64,000 bases of DNA from Burkholderia mayonis (GTDB lineage Bacteria > Pseudomonadota > Gammaproteobacteria > Burkholderiales > Burkholderiaceae): contig NZ_CP013386.1 in NCBI RefSeq assembly GCF_001523745.2, positions 2,480,001-2,544,000 of the forward strand, given 5' to 3'. The stretch's first letter is position 1. Every line of letters starts with the position of its first letter. The notes beneath the pieces are model-generated. The model searched no databases. It was not told where the DNA came from and saw nothing but the letters and a program-made list of their open reading frames with translations. Positions 15,050 through 24,524 of the stretch are shown here, in pieces. The position numbers and the translations under genes are program-made.

Positions 15050-16279
15050 TCAGCCCGCGTGCCGCGCCGACTTGCCGAGCGCGCGGTCGGGCAGCACGTA
15101 CCAGACCGCGCTCGCGATCTGCAGCGCGACGAGCACGCCCCAAGCGGTCAGGTGCGCGCCCGCCGGGTAGTGCCCCGCGTGAGTCGGCCACCGCGACAGC
15201 ACCGCGCCCACACCGACCTGGAAGCCGAAGATCAGGACGAAGATGACGAGCGTGAGCGTCGTGTTCGCGCGGCCGATCAGATGAACGGGGAAGTACTCGG
15301 CGAGCACCGCGTAGCTCAGAATGCCGACGCCGCCGAACACGCCGTACGCTGCCCACAGCACGACGGCGGGCAGCGGCGCGCGCAGCATGATCGCGAGCTG
15401 CGTCGCGACGAAGAGCGCCATTCCCACTCCACAGAACGCGTACAGCGACACGCCGCGCCGCTCGAGCCCGCGCGCCGCCGCGCCGAAGCCGACGCAGCCC
15501 GCCATCATCGCGAAGCCGAGCACCGATACGAGCGCGGCCGCGTCGCTCGGCGCGAAGCCGCTCACGTCGCGCAGGTACGCGCCGACCCATAGCGACTGCA
15601 TCGCATAGAACACGCCCTGCGTGACGACCGAGAACGATGCGATCTTCCAGAACGCGCGGTCCGCGATGATCCGCCAGGTGCCGGCGAACTGCGCGGCGAC
15701 GCTCACGTTTTGGCGGCCCTGCTCCGCTTCGGGCGCGAACGTCCACAAAGCGGCCGCGACCGCCACCGTGAACGCGCCGAGCCCCGCGCACACCGCACGC
15801 CAGCCGGCGAAGCCGAGCAGCCATTCGAGCGGCGAGCCGACCGCGACGCCGCCCAGGCCGCCCACCGCCATCACGAAGCCGTTCAGGAGCGGCAGCCGCG
15901 CGACCGGGAAATGCTGCGCGAGCGCCTTGAACGCGCCGCCGAGGCACACCGACACGCCGATGCCGATCAGAAGCCGCCCGGCCATCATCGTGCCGACGTC
16001 GTGCGCGGCGCCGAACACCCACGCGCCCGCCGCCGCGACGAGCAACAGCGCGGCGCTCACGCGGCGCGGACCGTAGCGGTCGAGCAGCACGCCCGCCGGA
16101 ATCTGCGCGCACGCGAAGCCGAGGAAATAGAGACTCGTCAGCAGGCCGAGGTCGGCGGCGGACAGGCCGAGGTCGCGCGTGATGAGCGGCGCGAAGCCGA
16201 GATTCACGCCACGAAAGACATACGAAACGAAGTAGCCGATCGCGAACAGCGCGAACACGCGAAATTGCACAAGGGACAT
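15050..16279 (-). CDS. MFS transporter
   Basis: A 409-residue permease with twelve predicted membrane segments in two halves. The loop 2-3 signature LLDRYGPRRVSAA lies near residue 65, and a glycine-rich segment 5 (GFVMAVGGLGGVAVGSPLEW) near 125-145. I place the start at ATG 16279 (MSLVQFRVFALFAIGYFVSY) rather than 17 codons upstream, because the membrane segment begins at once. The closest pattern is the anion/nitrate-type MFS, but the substrate is unknown. It follows the lytic transglycosylase gene but is separated by a terminator. Confidence 0.9.
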   Translation of the reverse strand: MSLVQFRVFALFAIGYFVSYVFRGVNLGFAPLITRDLGLSAADLGLLTSLYFLGFACAQIPAGVLLDRYGPRRVSAALLLVAAAGAWVFGAAHDVGTMMAGRLLIGIGVSVCLGGAFKALAQHFPVARLPLLNGFVMAVGGLGGVAVGSPLEWLLGFAGWRAVCAGLGAFTVAVAAALWTFAPEAEQGRQNVSVAAQFAGTWRIIADRAFWKIASFSVVTQGVFYAMQSLWVGAYLRDVSGFAPSDAAALVSVLGFAMMAGCVGFGAAARGLERRGVSLYAFCGVGMALFVATQLAIMLRAPLPAVVLWAAYGVFGGVGILSYAVLAEYFPVHLIGRANTTLTLVIFVLIFGFQVGVGAVLSRWPTHAGHYPAGAHLTAWGVLVALQIASAVWYVLPDRALGKSARHAG

Positions 16280-16334
16280 CTTGATCACCGATGAAGCGCC
16301 CGGCCGGCGAATCCGCGGCAAAGCACACAAACGA

Positions 16335-16361
16335 AAACGCCGTCACCCAAGTGACGGCGTC
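16335..16361 (-). terminator. Terminator after the lytic transglycosylase gene
   Basis: Minus strand: ACGCCGTCAC (16352-16361), loop TTGG, GTGACGGCGT (16338-16347), then TTTCG. It has a 10-bp perfect stem and lies 65 bases after the stop at 16426. Confidence 0.9.
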
Positions 16362-16425
16362 CGGCGATGATAGTCGATTGCGCGGCGGGGATCGGAAAGT
16401 CCCCGCGGCACGCACGCCTTTCGTC

Positions 16426-18015
16426 TTACTTTTTCTTTGCCTTGTGGCTCGCGGACTTCGCGGGTGCGGCCTTCGCGCTGCGCTTCGTCGCGGCCTTCGC
16501 GGGCGCCTTCGCGGCGACGGGCGCCGCCTTGCGGCCGCGGCTCGCCTTGCCGCCCGTATGCAGGCTCGCGCGCTCGATGCGGCCGCCTGAAACCGACGTC
16601 GCGATCCGCTCCGGACCCGGCTCGGCCGGCACCGCGCGGCCGACCGGCACGTGCAGCACCATCGTTTGGCCCGGCATCACGACAGCGCGGCGCGTGCGGT
16701 TCCACCCGCGAAGCTGCGCGACCGACACGCCGTAGCGGCTCGCGAGCGCTTCCATCGACTGCTTGCGGCGCACGCGAATCAGCATCTTGCGCGTATCCGG
16801 CACGTCCGGCTCCATCGCGAGCGCGCCATTCTCGGCGACGTCGGCGCTGATGTCCTCGTCGTCGTCGTCGGTGCGCGGCACGACGATCGTCGAACCGGGC
16901 TTCAGGCGCATGCCGGCCGGAATCTTGTTCACCTGCATCAGCGTGTCCGCGTCGACGCCGATCTTCTCCGCGATCGCGGCAGGCCGCGAGCGTTCAGTCA
17001 CGGTGTACGCCGTCCACGACGACAGCTGGCCGTCGTACGACTTCAGGCCCTTCTCGAACGCCGTCGCGTTGTCGAACGGCAGCAGGATCTGCGGCTGCGT
17101 CGCGCCGAGGATCACGGGCTTCGAGAACGACGGATTGAGCGACTTGAATTCGTCGAGCGGCAGGTTCGCGAGCTTCGCGGCGACCGTCACGTCGATGTCG
17201 CGCGACGTCGTCACCGTCACGAAATACGGGTGGTTCGGGATATCCGGCAGCGTGAGGCCGTACTGCTGCGGATTCGCGATGATGTTCTTCACGGCCTGCA
17301 GCTTCGGCACATAGTTGCGCGTCTCGTTCGGCATCCGCAGGCTCTGGTAGTCGGTCGGCAGGCCGGCCGCCTGGTTGCGCGCGATCGCGCGCTGCACGTT
17401 GCCCTCGCCCCAGTTGTACGCGGCGAGCGCGAGATACCAGTCGCCGAACATGTCGTGCAGGCGCGAAAGATAGTCGAGCGCCGCGCTCGTCGATGCGAGC
17501 ACGTCGCGCCGCTCGTCCTGCCACATGTTCCGCTTCAGGTTGTACGTGCGGCCCGTGCCCGGCATGAACTGCCACATGCCGGCCGCCTTCGCGACCGACA
17601 GCGCCTGCGGGTTGTACGCGGACTCGATGAACGGCAGCAGCGCGAGCTCGGTCGGCATGTGGCGCGCCTCGAGCTCCTCGACGATGTGGTACAGGTACTT
17701 CTGCGAGCGCTCGGTCATCCGCTGCACGTAGTCGGGGCGCTGCGTATACCACGTGGTCTGCATGTCGACGAGGTCGCTCTGCAGATCGGGCACCTGGAAG
17801 CCGCGGCGGATGCGCGCCCAGAGATCGCTGTCGTTGGTGGTCAGGTCGCCGACCGATTGCTTGTCGACGTCGACGGTTTCTTTCGCGGTGGCGGACTTGC
17901 GCAGGAAGGTCGAAGCGGCTTGCGGATCGGAGGCCGCGGGATTTTGGGCAGTCGGTCCCGCGCCCGCGCACGCGGCGAGCGTCAGGACCAATAGCGCACT
18001 GAGGAGGAATCGCAT
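16426..18015 (-). CDS. mltD: Membrane-bound lytic murein transglycosylase D-like lipoprotein
   Basis: Cleaves peptidoglycan glycan strands to 1,6-anhydroMurNAc ends. The start at ATG 18015 gives MRFLLSALLVLTLAACAG with lipobox LAAC, so the mature protein is anchored through that cysteine. An SLT domain follows (about 100-260): ALLPFIESAYNPQA with the catalytic glutamate, MWQFMPGTGRTYNL and ALAAYNWGEGNV. Two LysM-type repeats follow near 345-390 (YTVTERSRPAAIAEKIGVD) and 425-475. The last ~50 residues are a Lys/Ala-rich tail resembling histone H1. Length is 529 residues. Confidence 0.93.
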   Translation of the reverse strand: MRFLLSALLVLTLAACAGAGPTAQNPAASDPQAASTFLRKSATAKETVDVDKQSVGDLTTNDSDLWARIRRGFQVPDLQSDLVDMQTTWYTQRPDYVQRMTERSQKYLYHIVEELEARHMPTELALLPFIESAYNPQALSVAKAAGMWQFMPGTGRTYNLKRNMWQDERRDVLASTSAALDYLSRLHDMFGDWYLALAAYNWGEGNVQRAIARNQAAGLPTDYQSLRMPNETRNYVPKLQAVKNIIANPQQYGLTLPDIPNHPYFVTVTTSRDIDVTVAAKLANLPLDEFKSLNPSFSKPVILGATQPQILLPFDNATAFEKGLKSYDGQLSSWTAYTVTERSRPAAIAEKIGVDADTLMQVNKIPAGMRLKPGSTIVVPRTDDDDEDISADVAENGALAMEPDVPDTRKMLIRVRRKQSMEALASRYGVSVAQLRGWNRTRRAVVMPGQTMVLHVPVGRAVPAEPGPERIATSVSGGRIERASLHTGGKASRGRKAAPVAAKAPAKAATKRSAKAAPAKSASHKAKKK

Positions 18016-18166
18016 GAAAATCTCGGCTTCCAACGGCTGGAAATTGCAGGCGATAGTACGAAAGTGCGTGGTTCGCGTCAATAAAAACACCGAAAAACCT
18101 GCTAAATCGGGTATTTGGGGCCGATTCTCCAGATTCTGGTTGAGCTTGACCCGACAACCCTACGGG

Positions 18167-18988
18167 TTAACGAAAACGATTTTTCCACTCGCGCATCAGC
18201 GTGAACGCGGCGAGCCGGTCGGGCGCCGCCTCGTGCAGTTGCGTTTCGAGCGTCGCGCGGATCGACGGGCTGTCCGCGCGCAGGAACGGGTTCACCGCTC
18301 GCTCGTGCGCGATCGTCGTCGGCAGCGTCGGCTCGTTGCGCGCGCGACGCGCGCTCGCTTCGTCGCGCCATGCGGCGAGCGCCGCGTTGCCCGGCTCGCA
18401 AGCGAGCGCAAACTGGATGTTCGACAGCGTGTACTCGTGCGCGCAGTGCACGCGCGTGTCGCCCGGCAGCGCCGCGAGCGCGTCGAGCGACGCGAGCATT
18501 TGCGCGGGCGTGCCTTCGAAGAGGCGGCCGCAGCCGCACGAGAACAGCGTGTCGCCGCAAAAGAGATGCGGCGCGGCATGCGCCGGCCCCGCCGGGCCTG
18601 CGCCGGCCGCCTGGAAATACGCAATGTGGCCGCGCGTATGGCCGGGCACGTCGATCACGTCGAATTCGAGCGCGGGCGATCCGATGCGCACGCGCTCGCC
18701 GCCCGAGAGGCGGCGCGTCACGTGCTCGATCGCCTCGTGTGCTGGGCCGAACACCGCGAAGGAATCGCTGCCGCGCGAGGTCGCGAGCAGCTCGGCCACT
18801 CCACCGACATGGTCGCCATGATGGTGCGTGAGTAAAATAGCGGTCAGCCGCCAACCTCGCGCGTCGAGATAGCGGCGCACCGGGGCGGCCTCGCCCGGAT
18901 CGACGGCAACCGCATCGCTGCCGTCCGACACGAGCCAGATGTAGTTGTCGTCGAATGCCGGCACCGGCACGTATTCCAGCTCGTTCAT
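18167..18988 (-). CDS. gloB: Hydroxyacylglutathione hydrolase (glyoxalase II)
   Basis: Hydrolyses S-lactoylglutathione to lactate and glutathione in methylglyoxal detoxification. The metallo-beta-lactamase fold carries the binuclear metal motif THHHGDH (54-60), further ligands in VPGHTRGHIAYF and LFCGDTLFSCGCGRLFEG, and the substrate-binding tail HCAHEYTLSNIQFA. Length 273 is near the usual 250-260. It is divergent from the methyltransferase gene across 20 bases. Confidence 0.97.
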   Translation of the reverse strand: MNELEYVPVPAFDDNYIWLVSDGSDAVAVDPGEAAPVRRYLDARGWRLTAILLTHHHGDHVGGVAELLATSRGSDSFAVFGPAHEAIEHVTRRLSGGERVRIGSPALEFDVIDVPGHTRGHIAYFQAAGAGPAGPAHAAPHLFCGDTLFSCGCGRLFEGTPAQMLASLDALAALPGDTRVHCAHEYTLSNIQFALACEPGNAALAAWRDEASARRARNEPTLPTTIAHERAVNPFLRADSPSIRATLETQLHEAAPDRLAAFTLMREWKNRFR

Positions 18989-19008
18989 GGGCGCGCAACC
19001 ACCGAGAT

Positions 19009-19821
19009 ATGTCTGACCGTTCGATTATAGACTGGCCCGCCTGGACCGACTCCCCGCCCGGGCGCTACGTGCTCGACTGGGAGCAGACGCAGCTCGACCG
19101 CACCGTGTCCGACGTGTTCGGCTTCCACGCGCTGCAGCTCGGGCTGCCGCAGCTCGATACGCTGCGCGAGAACCGCATGCCGTGCCGCGGCCTCGTGCTC
19201 GATCCGGCGAGCGGCGCGAGCGCGCCCTATCACTATCCGTGGGCGCGCGAGGCGCACAGCACCGAGCATGCGCCCGCCGGACGCAGCACCGTCTGGTGCG
19301 ACCTGCTCGATCTGCCGTTCGAGTCGCAGAGCGTCGACCTGATCGTGATGCCGCACACGCTCGAATTCACGTCCGATCCGCACCGGCTGCTGCGCGAAGC
19401 CGAGCGCGTGCTGATGCCGGAAGGCCAGCTCGTGATCACGGGCTTCAACTCGCTGAGCCTCTGGGGCGCGCGGCAGTCGGTCGGCAAGATGGCGAACCGG
19501 CCGTTCGTGCCCGCGACGCGCGACCAGATCACGTTCATCCGGCTGAAGGACTGGATCAAGCTGCTCGGCTTCGATCTCGAGCGCGGCCGCTTCGGCTGCT
19601 ACCGGCCGCCCCTCGCCACCGACAAGTGGCTGTCCCGCTACGCGTTCATGGAGGCCGCCGGCGACCGCTGGTGGCCGATCTTCGGCGCCGTCTACATGGT
19701 GACGGCGATCAAGCGCGTGCGCGGAATGCGGCTCGTCGGCCCGATCAGGATGAAAAAGCCGGTGCTCGCGCCGGGCCTCACGCCTGCGGCCACCCCGACC
19801 ACCCACCAAGAACACTCATGA
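19009..19821 (+). CDS. SAM-dependent class I methyltransferase
   Basis: A 270-residue protein from ATG 19009 ([20 protein letters not shown]). A Methyltransf_11-like core is visible: [20 protein letters not shown] at about 100-119, then [20 protein letters not shown]. The glycine-rich motif I is weak ([12 protein letters not shown]), so binding is by family resemblance. The gene position between gloB and rnhA is conserved in proteobacteria (YafS-like). Its stop overlaps the rnhA start as ATGA. The methyl acceptor is unknown. Confidence 0.85.
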   Translation: MSDRSIIDWPAWTDSPPGRYVLDWEQTQLDRTVSDVFGFHALQLGLPQLDTLRENRMPCRGLVLDPASGASAPYHYPWAREAHSTEHAPAGRSTVWCDLLDLPFESQSVDLIVMPHTLEFTSDPHRLLREAERVLMPEGQLVITGFNSLSLWGARQSVGKMANRPFVPATRDQITFIRLKDWIKLLGFDLERGRFGCYRPPLATDKWLSRYAFMEAAGDRWWPIFGAVYMVTAIKRVRGMRLVGPIRMKKPVLAPGLTPAATPTTHQEHS

Positions 19822-20264
19822 CGTTGCAAACCATCGACATCTATACCGACGGCGCCTGCAAGGGCAATCCGGGCCCCGGCGGCTGGGGCGCATTGCTGCG
19901 CTACGGCGCGCAGGAGAAGGAACTCTTCGGCGGCGAAGCCGGCACGACCAACAACCGGATGGAGCTCACCGCCGTGATCGCCGCGCTCGAGGTGCTGAAG
20001 CGCCCGTGCAAGGTGGTCGTCCACACCGATTCGCAATACGTGCAGAAAGGCATCAGCGAGTGGATCCACGGCTGGAAGAAGAAAGGCTGGGTCACCGCCG
20101 CGAAGACGCCCGTGAAGAACGCGGACCTCTGGCAGCGGCTCGACGCGCTCGTCGCGCAGCACGACATCGAATGGCGCTGGGTGAAGGGGCACGCCGGCCA
20201 CCCGGAGAACGAGCGCGCGGACGCGCTCGCGAACCGTGGCGTCGAATCGCTCGATCGGGCATGA
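19818..20264 (+). CDS. rnhA: Ribonuclease HI
   Basis: Cuts RNA in RNA-DNA hybrids (R-loops, primers). The 148 residues carry the full catalytic set: Asp11 in [15 protein letters not shown], Glu49 in NRMELTA, Asp71 in HTDSQYV, and His125/Asp135 in [14 protein letters not shown]. It is translationally coupled to the upstream methyltransferase and followed by dnaQ after 56 bases, the standard gloB-rnhA-dnaQ neighbourhood. Confidence 0.98.
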   Translation: MTLQTIDIYTDGACKGNPGPGGWGALLRYGAQEKELFGGEAGTTNNRMELTAVIAALEVLKRPCKVVVHTDSQYVQKGISEWIHGWKKKGWVTAAKTPVKNADLWQRLDALVAQHDIEWRWVKGHAGHPENERADALANRGVESLDRA

Positions 20265-20320
20265 GCCCGCTTGCGCATCCCTTTTCGCTTCACGACTGAC
20301 CCGAATCCTGTTTTTCAGAC

Positions 20321-21043
20321 ATGCGCCAGATCATTCTCGATACCGAAACCACCGGCCTCAACGCACGCGCGGGCGACCGCGTCATCGAAATCGGCTGCGT
20401 CGAGCTGCTGAACCGGCGGCTCACCGGCAGCAACCTGCACTTTTACGTGAACCCCGGGCGCGACAGCGATCCGGGCGCACTCGCGGTGCATGGGCTCACG
20501 ACCGAGTTCCTGAGCGACAAGCCGAAGTTCGCCGAAATCGTCGACGAGCTGCGCGATTTCGTCCGCGACGCGGAGCTCATCATCCACAACGCGCCGTTCG
20601 ACCTTGGATTTCTCGACGCCGAGTTCTCGCTGCTCGGCCTGCCGGCCTTCACCGACCACTGCGCGGGCGTGATCGACACGCTCGTGCAGGCGAAGCAGAT
20701 GTTCCCCGGCAAGCGCAACTCGCTCGACGCGCTGTGCGACCGCTTCGACATCAGCAACGCGCACCGCACGCTGCACGGCGCGCTGCTCGACTCCGAGCTG
20801 CTCGCCGAGGTGTATCTCGCGATGACGCGCGGGCAGGAAAGCCTCGTCATCGACATGCTCGACGAAGGCGGCGACGCGCACCGCAACGGCGACGCGCCGC
20901 GGATGGCGTTCAGCGGGCTCGACCTGCCGGTGCTCGCCGCGACCGACGACGAGCTCGCCGCGCACGAGGCGCAGCTCGACGCGCTCGACAAGTCGGTCAA
21001 GGGCGCGTGCGTGTGGCGCAAGGAAGCGGGTAGCGAGGCTTGA
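20321..21043 (+). CDS. dnaQ: DNA polymerase III epsilon subunit (3'-5' proofreading exonuclease)
   Basis: Proofreading subunit of the replicase. A DEDDh exonuclease domain fills residues 1-180: IILDTETTGLN (Exo I, Asp7/Glu9), ELIIHNAPFDLGFLDAEF (Exo II) and RTLHGALLDSELLAEVYL (Exo III, His and Asp). The last ~60 residues, Ala/Asp-rich, are the tail that binds the alpha subunit in the family. Length 240 is normal. Confidence 0.97.
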   Translation: MRQIILDTETTGLNARAGDRVIEIGCVELLNRRLTGSNLHFYVNPGRDSDPGALAVHGLTTEFLSDKPKFAEIVDELRDFVRDAELIIHNAPFDLGFLDAEFSLLGLPAFTDHCAGVIDTLVQAKQMFPGKRNSLDALCDRFDISNAHRTLHGALLDSELLAEVYLAMTRGQESLVIDMLDEGGDAHRNGDAPRMAFSGLDLPVLAATDDELAAHEAQLDALDKSVKGACVWRKEAGSEA

Positions 21044-21169
21044 CGAGGTCGATGCCGCCGGAGGATCGGGAGCGAGCGCACGCATGCGAATGAGCGAATG
21101 AGCGAGTTCGCCCCGCCGCACGCGACGCATCGACACCACCCGGCACGCGCCGCGGCGTCGCTCTCGGCA

Positions 21170-21502
21170 TCACCCGCGCGGCTGCAGCGCGATCACCGAC
21201 ATCCCGGCGAGCGCGAGCGCCGCGCCCGCCGCGTCCCAGCGCGACAGCGGCACGCCATCGACGACCCGCAGCCACGCGAGCGCGACCGCGATATAGACGC
21301 CGCCGTACGCCGCATAGGTGCGCGCGGCGGCGGCAGGATGCAGCGTCAAGAGCCACGCGAACAGCGCGAGCGACAGCGCCGCGGGCGCGAGCAGCCAGGC
21401 GGGCTTCCCCGCCTTCAGCACGAGCCACGGCAAATAGCAGCCGACGATTTCGGCGACGGCGGTCAATACGAAAAGCGCCGCAATCTTCGCGAGTGAAAGC
21501 AT
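21170..21502 (-). CDS. YnfA/UPF0060-family small membrane protein
   Basis: A 110-residue protein with four membrane helices, at about 4-24, 32-52, 60-80 and 88-106. It has the UPF0060 opening [19 protein letters not shown] and the central [16 protein letters not shown]. The family is related to small multidrug-resistance transporters, but its function is not established. The start at ATG 21502 ([10 protein letters not shown]) fits the family; the longer frame adds an unrelated stretch. It is convergent with dnaQ. Confidence 0.93.
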   Translation of the reverse strand: MLSLAKIAALFVLTAVAEIVGCYLPWLVLKAGKPAWLLAPAALSLALFAWLLTLHPAAAARTYAAYGGVYIAVALAWLRVVDGVPLSRWDAAGAALALAGMSVIALQPRG

Positions 21503-22033
21503 GTTCGGGGCGCGCGAAACGCACGTCGAAAACGCCGCGCAATCCCGCGGCAACGAGCGCGATCATACCCGAGCCGATGCCCGGAAAAGCGGCGCTCCCG
21601 CAGCAATTTGCGCGATCCTCCGCCATCGTGCTATCATGTCGCTTCTTTAAACAGCTTACGTCTGTCATTTATTTCGGTCACGAGATCGTTCGGCATTGCG
21701 CCGCAACGGGTCGCCCGAAATTTCGCTCACAAGAAAGCGCGCCTTCAGGCAGCTTTTTTCGTTTCAACGCCCTTGAAGGGCATCCAGCCGGCCGCGAACG
21801 CCACGCGAGGCGCCGGTTCGTCGACCGCCCCGGTGCGGCGGCCTTTTCTCATGAGTGCGAGTGCGCGACGACCATCGGGTCCGCGCCGGATCGGCTTCCT
21901 TTTGGATTAAGCGTTTCATGCGCCCTTTCACGCTCGCGACCCTCGCTCGATCGCGAACCGCACTCTTCGGCAACCCGTGGCGAACCGCGCGTCCCCTCGC
22001 GCGATTCGGCCGCCGTCACAGGAGTTTTCGACC
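21503..22033. other. Long leader region of the ProP-like transporter
   Basis: A 531-base gap without a recognisable gene. A possible promoter is TTGCGC (21608) with TATCAT (21632) after 18 bases. Hairpin-forming sequence followed by T runs occurs near 21739-21760 and 21820-21850. A clear ribosome site, AGGAG, lies at 22020. The arrangement could be an attenuator-type leader, but I cannot name a riboswitch class. Confidence 0.4.
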
Positions 22034-23515
22034 TTGACTGCAACACCCGCCCCTTCTACTTCGTCAATCGCGACCGCCGACGGCGCGTCTGCCGCCGCCC
22101 CGCACGACATCACCGTCGTCGACCAGGGCCTTCTGAAGCGCGCCGTCGGTGCGATGGCCCTCGGCAACGCAATGGAATGGTTCGACTTCGGCGTCTACAG
22201 CTACATCGCCGTCACGCTCGGCCAAGTGTTCTTCCCGTCGAGCAACCCGTCCGCGCAACTGCTCGCGACGTTCGGCACGTTCGCCGCCGCGTTCCTCGTG
22301 CGCCCCCTCGGCGGGATGGTGTTCGGCCCGCTCGGCGACCGCATCGGCCGCCAGCGCGTGCTCGCGATGACGATGATCATGATGGCGGTCGGCACGTTCG
22401 CGATCGGCCTCATCCCGAGCTACGGCTCGATCGGCATCCTGGCGCCCGTGCTGCTCCTCGTCGCGCGCCTCGTGCAGGGCTTCTCGACGGGCGGCGAATA
22501 CGGCGGCGCGGCGACCTTCATCGCCGAGTTCTCGACGGACAAGCGCCGCGGCTTCATGGGCAGCTTCCTCGAGTTCGGCACGCTGATCGGCTATGTGATG
22601 GGCGCGGGCGTCGTCGCGCTGCTGACGGCGTCGCTGTCGCACGAGGCGCTCTTGTCGTGGGGCTGGCGCGTGCCGTTCCTCATCGCCGGCCCGCTCGGCC
22701 TGATCGGCCTCTACATCCGGATGAAGCTCGAAGAAACGCCCGCATTCAAGCGTCAGGCCGAAGTGCGCGAAGCACAGGACAAGGCGGTGCCGAAGACGCA
22801 TTTCCGCCGGCAGCTCATGCGTCACTGGCGCGCGCTGCTGTTGTGCATCGGTCTCGTGCTGATCTTCAACGTCGCCGACTACATGGCGCTGTCGTACCTG
22901 CCGAGCTACCTGTCGTCGACGCTGCACTTCGACGAGGCGCACGGCCTCATGCTGATCCTGATCGTGATGGTGCTGATGATGCCGATGACGCTCGCGACGG
23001 GCCGCCTGTCGGACGCGGTCGGCCGCAAGCCGGTTATGCTCGCCGGCTGCATCGGGCTCTTCACGCTCGCGATCCCCGCGCTGCTCCTCATCCGCACGGG
23101 CGAAACGTCGCTCGTGTTCGGCGGCCTCTTGATCCTCGGCGCGCTGCTGTCGTGCTTCACGGGCGTGATGCCGTCGGCGCTGCCCGCTCTCTTCCCGACC
23201 GAGATCCGCTACGGCGCGCTCGCGATCGGCTTCAACGTGTCGGTGTCGCTGTTCGGCGGCACGACGCCGCTCGCGGCCGCCTGGCTCGTCGACGCGACGG
23301 GCAACCTGATGATGCCCGCGTACTACCTGATGGGCGCCGCCGTGATCGGCGCGATCTCGGTGCTCGCGCTGCCGGAGAGCGCGCGCCAGCCGCTGAAGGG
23401 CTCGCCGCCTGCCGTCGCGTCGCATCGCGAGGCGCGTGCGCTCGAGATCAAGCGCCGCGAGGCGGACGAGCGCGACGACAGCGGCTACGCGCCCGCTGCC
23501 GCGCTGCGTGCATGA
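22034..23515 (+). CDS. MFS transporter of the ProP (osmoprotectant/proton symporter) family
   Basis: A 493-residue permease of the metabolite-proton symporter type. MALGNAMEWFDFGVYSY opens helix 1, FGPLGDRIGRQRVLAM is loop 2-3, and RLVQGFSTGGEYGGAATFIA is the family signature. Twelve helices fit. In E. coli ProP imports proline and glycine betaine; this protein lacks a clear C-terminal coiled coil, so osmosensing is not shown. The start is TTG 22034 because AGGAG stands 9 bases upstream; the ATG at 21977 has no such site. A perfect terminator follows. Confidence 0.9.
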   Translation: MTATPAPSTSSIATADGASAAAPHDITVVDQGLLKRAVGAMALGNAMEWFDFGVYSYIAVTLGQVFFPSSNPSAQLLATFGTFAAAFLVRPLGGMVFGPLGDRIGRQRVLAMTMIMMAVGTFAIGLIPSYGSIGILAPVLLLVARLVQGFSTGGEYGGAATFIAEFSTDKRRGFMGSFLEFGTLIGYVMGAGVVALLTASLSHEALLSWGWRVPFLIAGPLGLIGLYIRMKLEETPAFKRQAEVREAQDKAVPKTHFRRQLMRHWRALLLCIGLVLIFNVADYMALSYLPSYLSSTLHFDEAHGLMLILIVMVLMMPMTLATGRLSDAVGRKPVMLAGCIGLFTLAIPALLLIRTGETSLVFGGLLILGALLSCFTGVMPSALPALFPTEIRYGALAIGFNVSVSLFGGTTPLAAAWLVDATGNLMMPAYYLMGAAVIGAISVLALPESARQPLKGSPPAVASHREARALEIKRREADERDDSGYAPAAALRA

Positions 23516-23559
23516 AGTCGAATACGCGAGAGCTTAGACACGCCATTCGATGATGGACC

Positions 23560-23613
23560 GCGGAGGCGGCCTCGCGACGCGCGATCAGCGTGGCGAGGCC
23601 GCCTCCGCGTTTT
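23560..23613 (+). terminator. Terminator after the ProP-like gene
   Basis: A perfect 16-bp inverted repeat, GCGGAGGCGGCCTCGC (23560-23575) and its complement (23593-23608), then GTTTTC. It starts 45 bases after the stop. Confidence 0.9.
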
Positions 23614-23751
23614 CGCGCTCGGCAATGGTCGGTCGGAACAGAGGTTCGCGGCGCTTCGTGCGGCGCCCGGCGCCGAATATCGAGCGTCGAGCAGCGGGCG
23701 GGGCGGATCATGCCCGCGCGCTGCCGCGGCGCCCTGCCCGCGCCGCTCGAT

Positions 23752-24381
23752 TCAATCGAGCGGCGTGCCCTCGAACTCCGGCAGCGCCTCAGCACGCGCG
23801 GACAGCGCGGCGAGCGCCGGATAGCGCGCCGGCTCGATGCGCGCGAGATCCGGGTAGTCGTCCTTCATGAATTGCGTGAAGCGCCACGCCACGGCGACCG
23901 TGACGTCCGCCTGCGTGATCCGCTCGCCAACGAGCCAGCCGCTCGCGCCCGCGATGCGCGCCTCGAGCGCGCCGTACGCGCCGTCGAGCTGGCCGAGCAC
24001 GCGGTCGAGCCACGGCTGGTGCTGCTTGTCGCCCGGCCGCAGCCCATGCTCGTAGACGACCTGCACCGTCTTTTCCGCCGCCGCGAGCGCGAGGCCCGTC
24101 AGCTCGAGCGCGCGCACGCGCGCCGCCGGATCTTCCGGCATCAGCCGCCGCCCGGGCGCGACAAGCCGATCGAGGTAATCGACGATCAGCGACGAATCGA
24201 CGAGCATCGTGCCGTCGTCGATGAAGAACGTCGGCGCCTTCACGACCGGATTGAGCGACTTGAACGCGTCGAACTGGCGAAACACCGACAACGAACTGTG
24301 CTCGAACGGTAGACCGAGCAGCTTCGCCGAAATGGCGACGCGCCGCACGAACGGGGAATCCAACATGCCAATCAGCTTCAT
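23752..24381 (-). CDS. Glutathione S-transferase family protein
   Basis: A 209-residue two-domain protein. The thioredoxin-like N-terminal domain (1-78) has MKLIGMLDSPFVRRVAISAK, with Ser9 at the usual catalytic position, the cis-proline loop VVKAPTFF and the glutathione-contact DSSLIVDYLD. The all-helical C-terminal domain has WLVGERITQADVTVAVAW. The substrate is not predictable. It is preceded by the alpha/beta hydrolase gene on the same strand after ~140 bases. Confidence 0.93.
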   Translation of the reverse strand: MKLIGMLDSPFVRRVAISAKLLGLPFEHSSLSVFRQFDAFKSLNPVVKAPTFFIDDGTMLVDSSLIVDYLDRLVAPGRRLMPEDPAARVRALELTGLALAAAEKTVQVVYEHGLRPGDKQHQPWLDRVLGQLDGAYGALEARIAGASGWLVGERITQADVTVAVAWRFTQFMKDDYPDLARIEPARYPALAALSARAEALPEFEGTPLD

Positions 24382-24524
24382 CGGGAATGCTCCGCTTGAC
24401 GGGGGGCTGTCGACTGTAGCGCGTCGCGCGCGCTTCGCCTAGCGGGAGCCGAAAAATGCGGGAACCGCGGACACACGCGGCGCGCCGTCGGTGCAACCCG
24501 ACGTGACGCGAACGCCCGCGCCGC

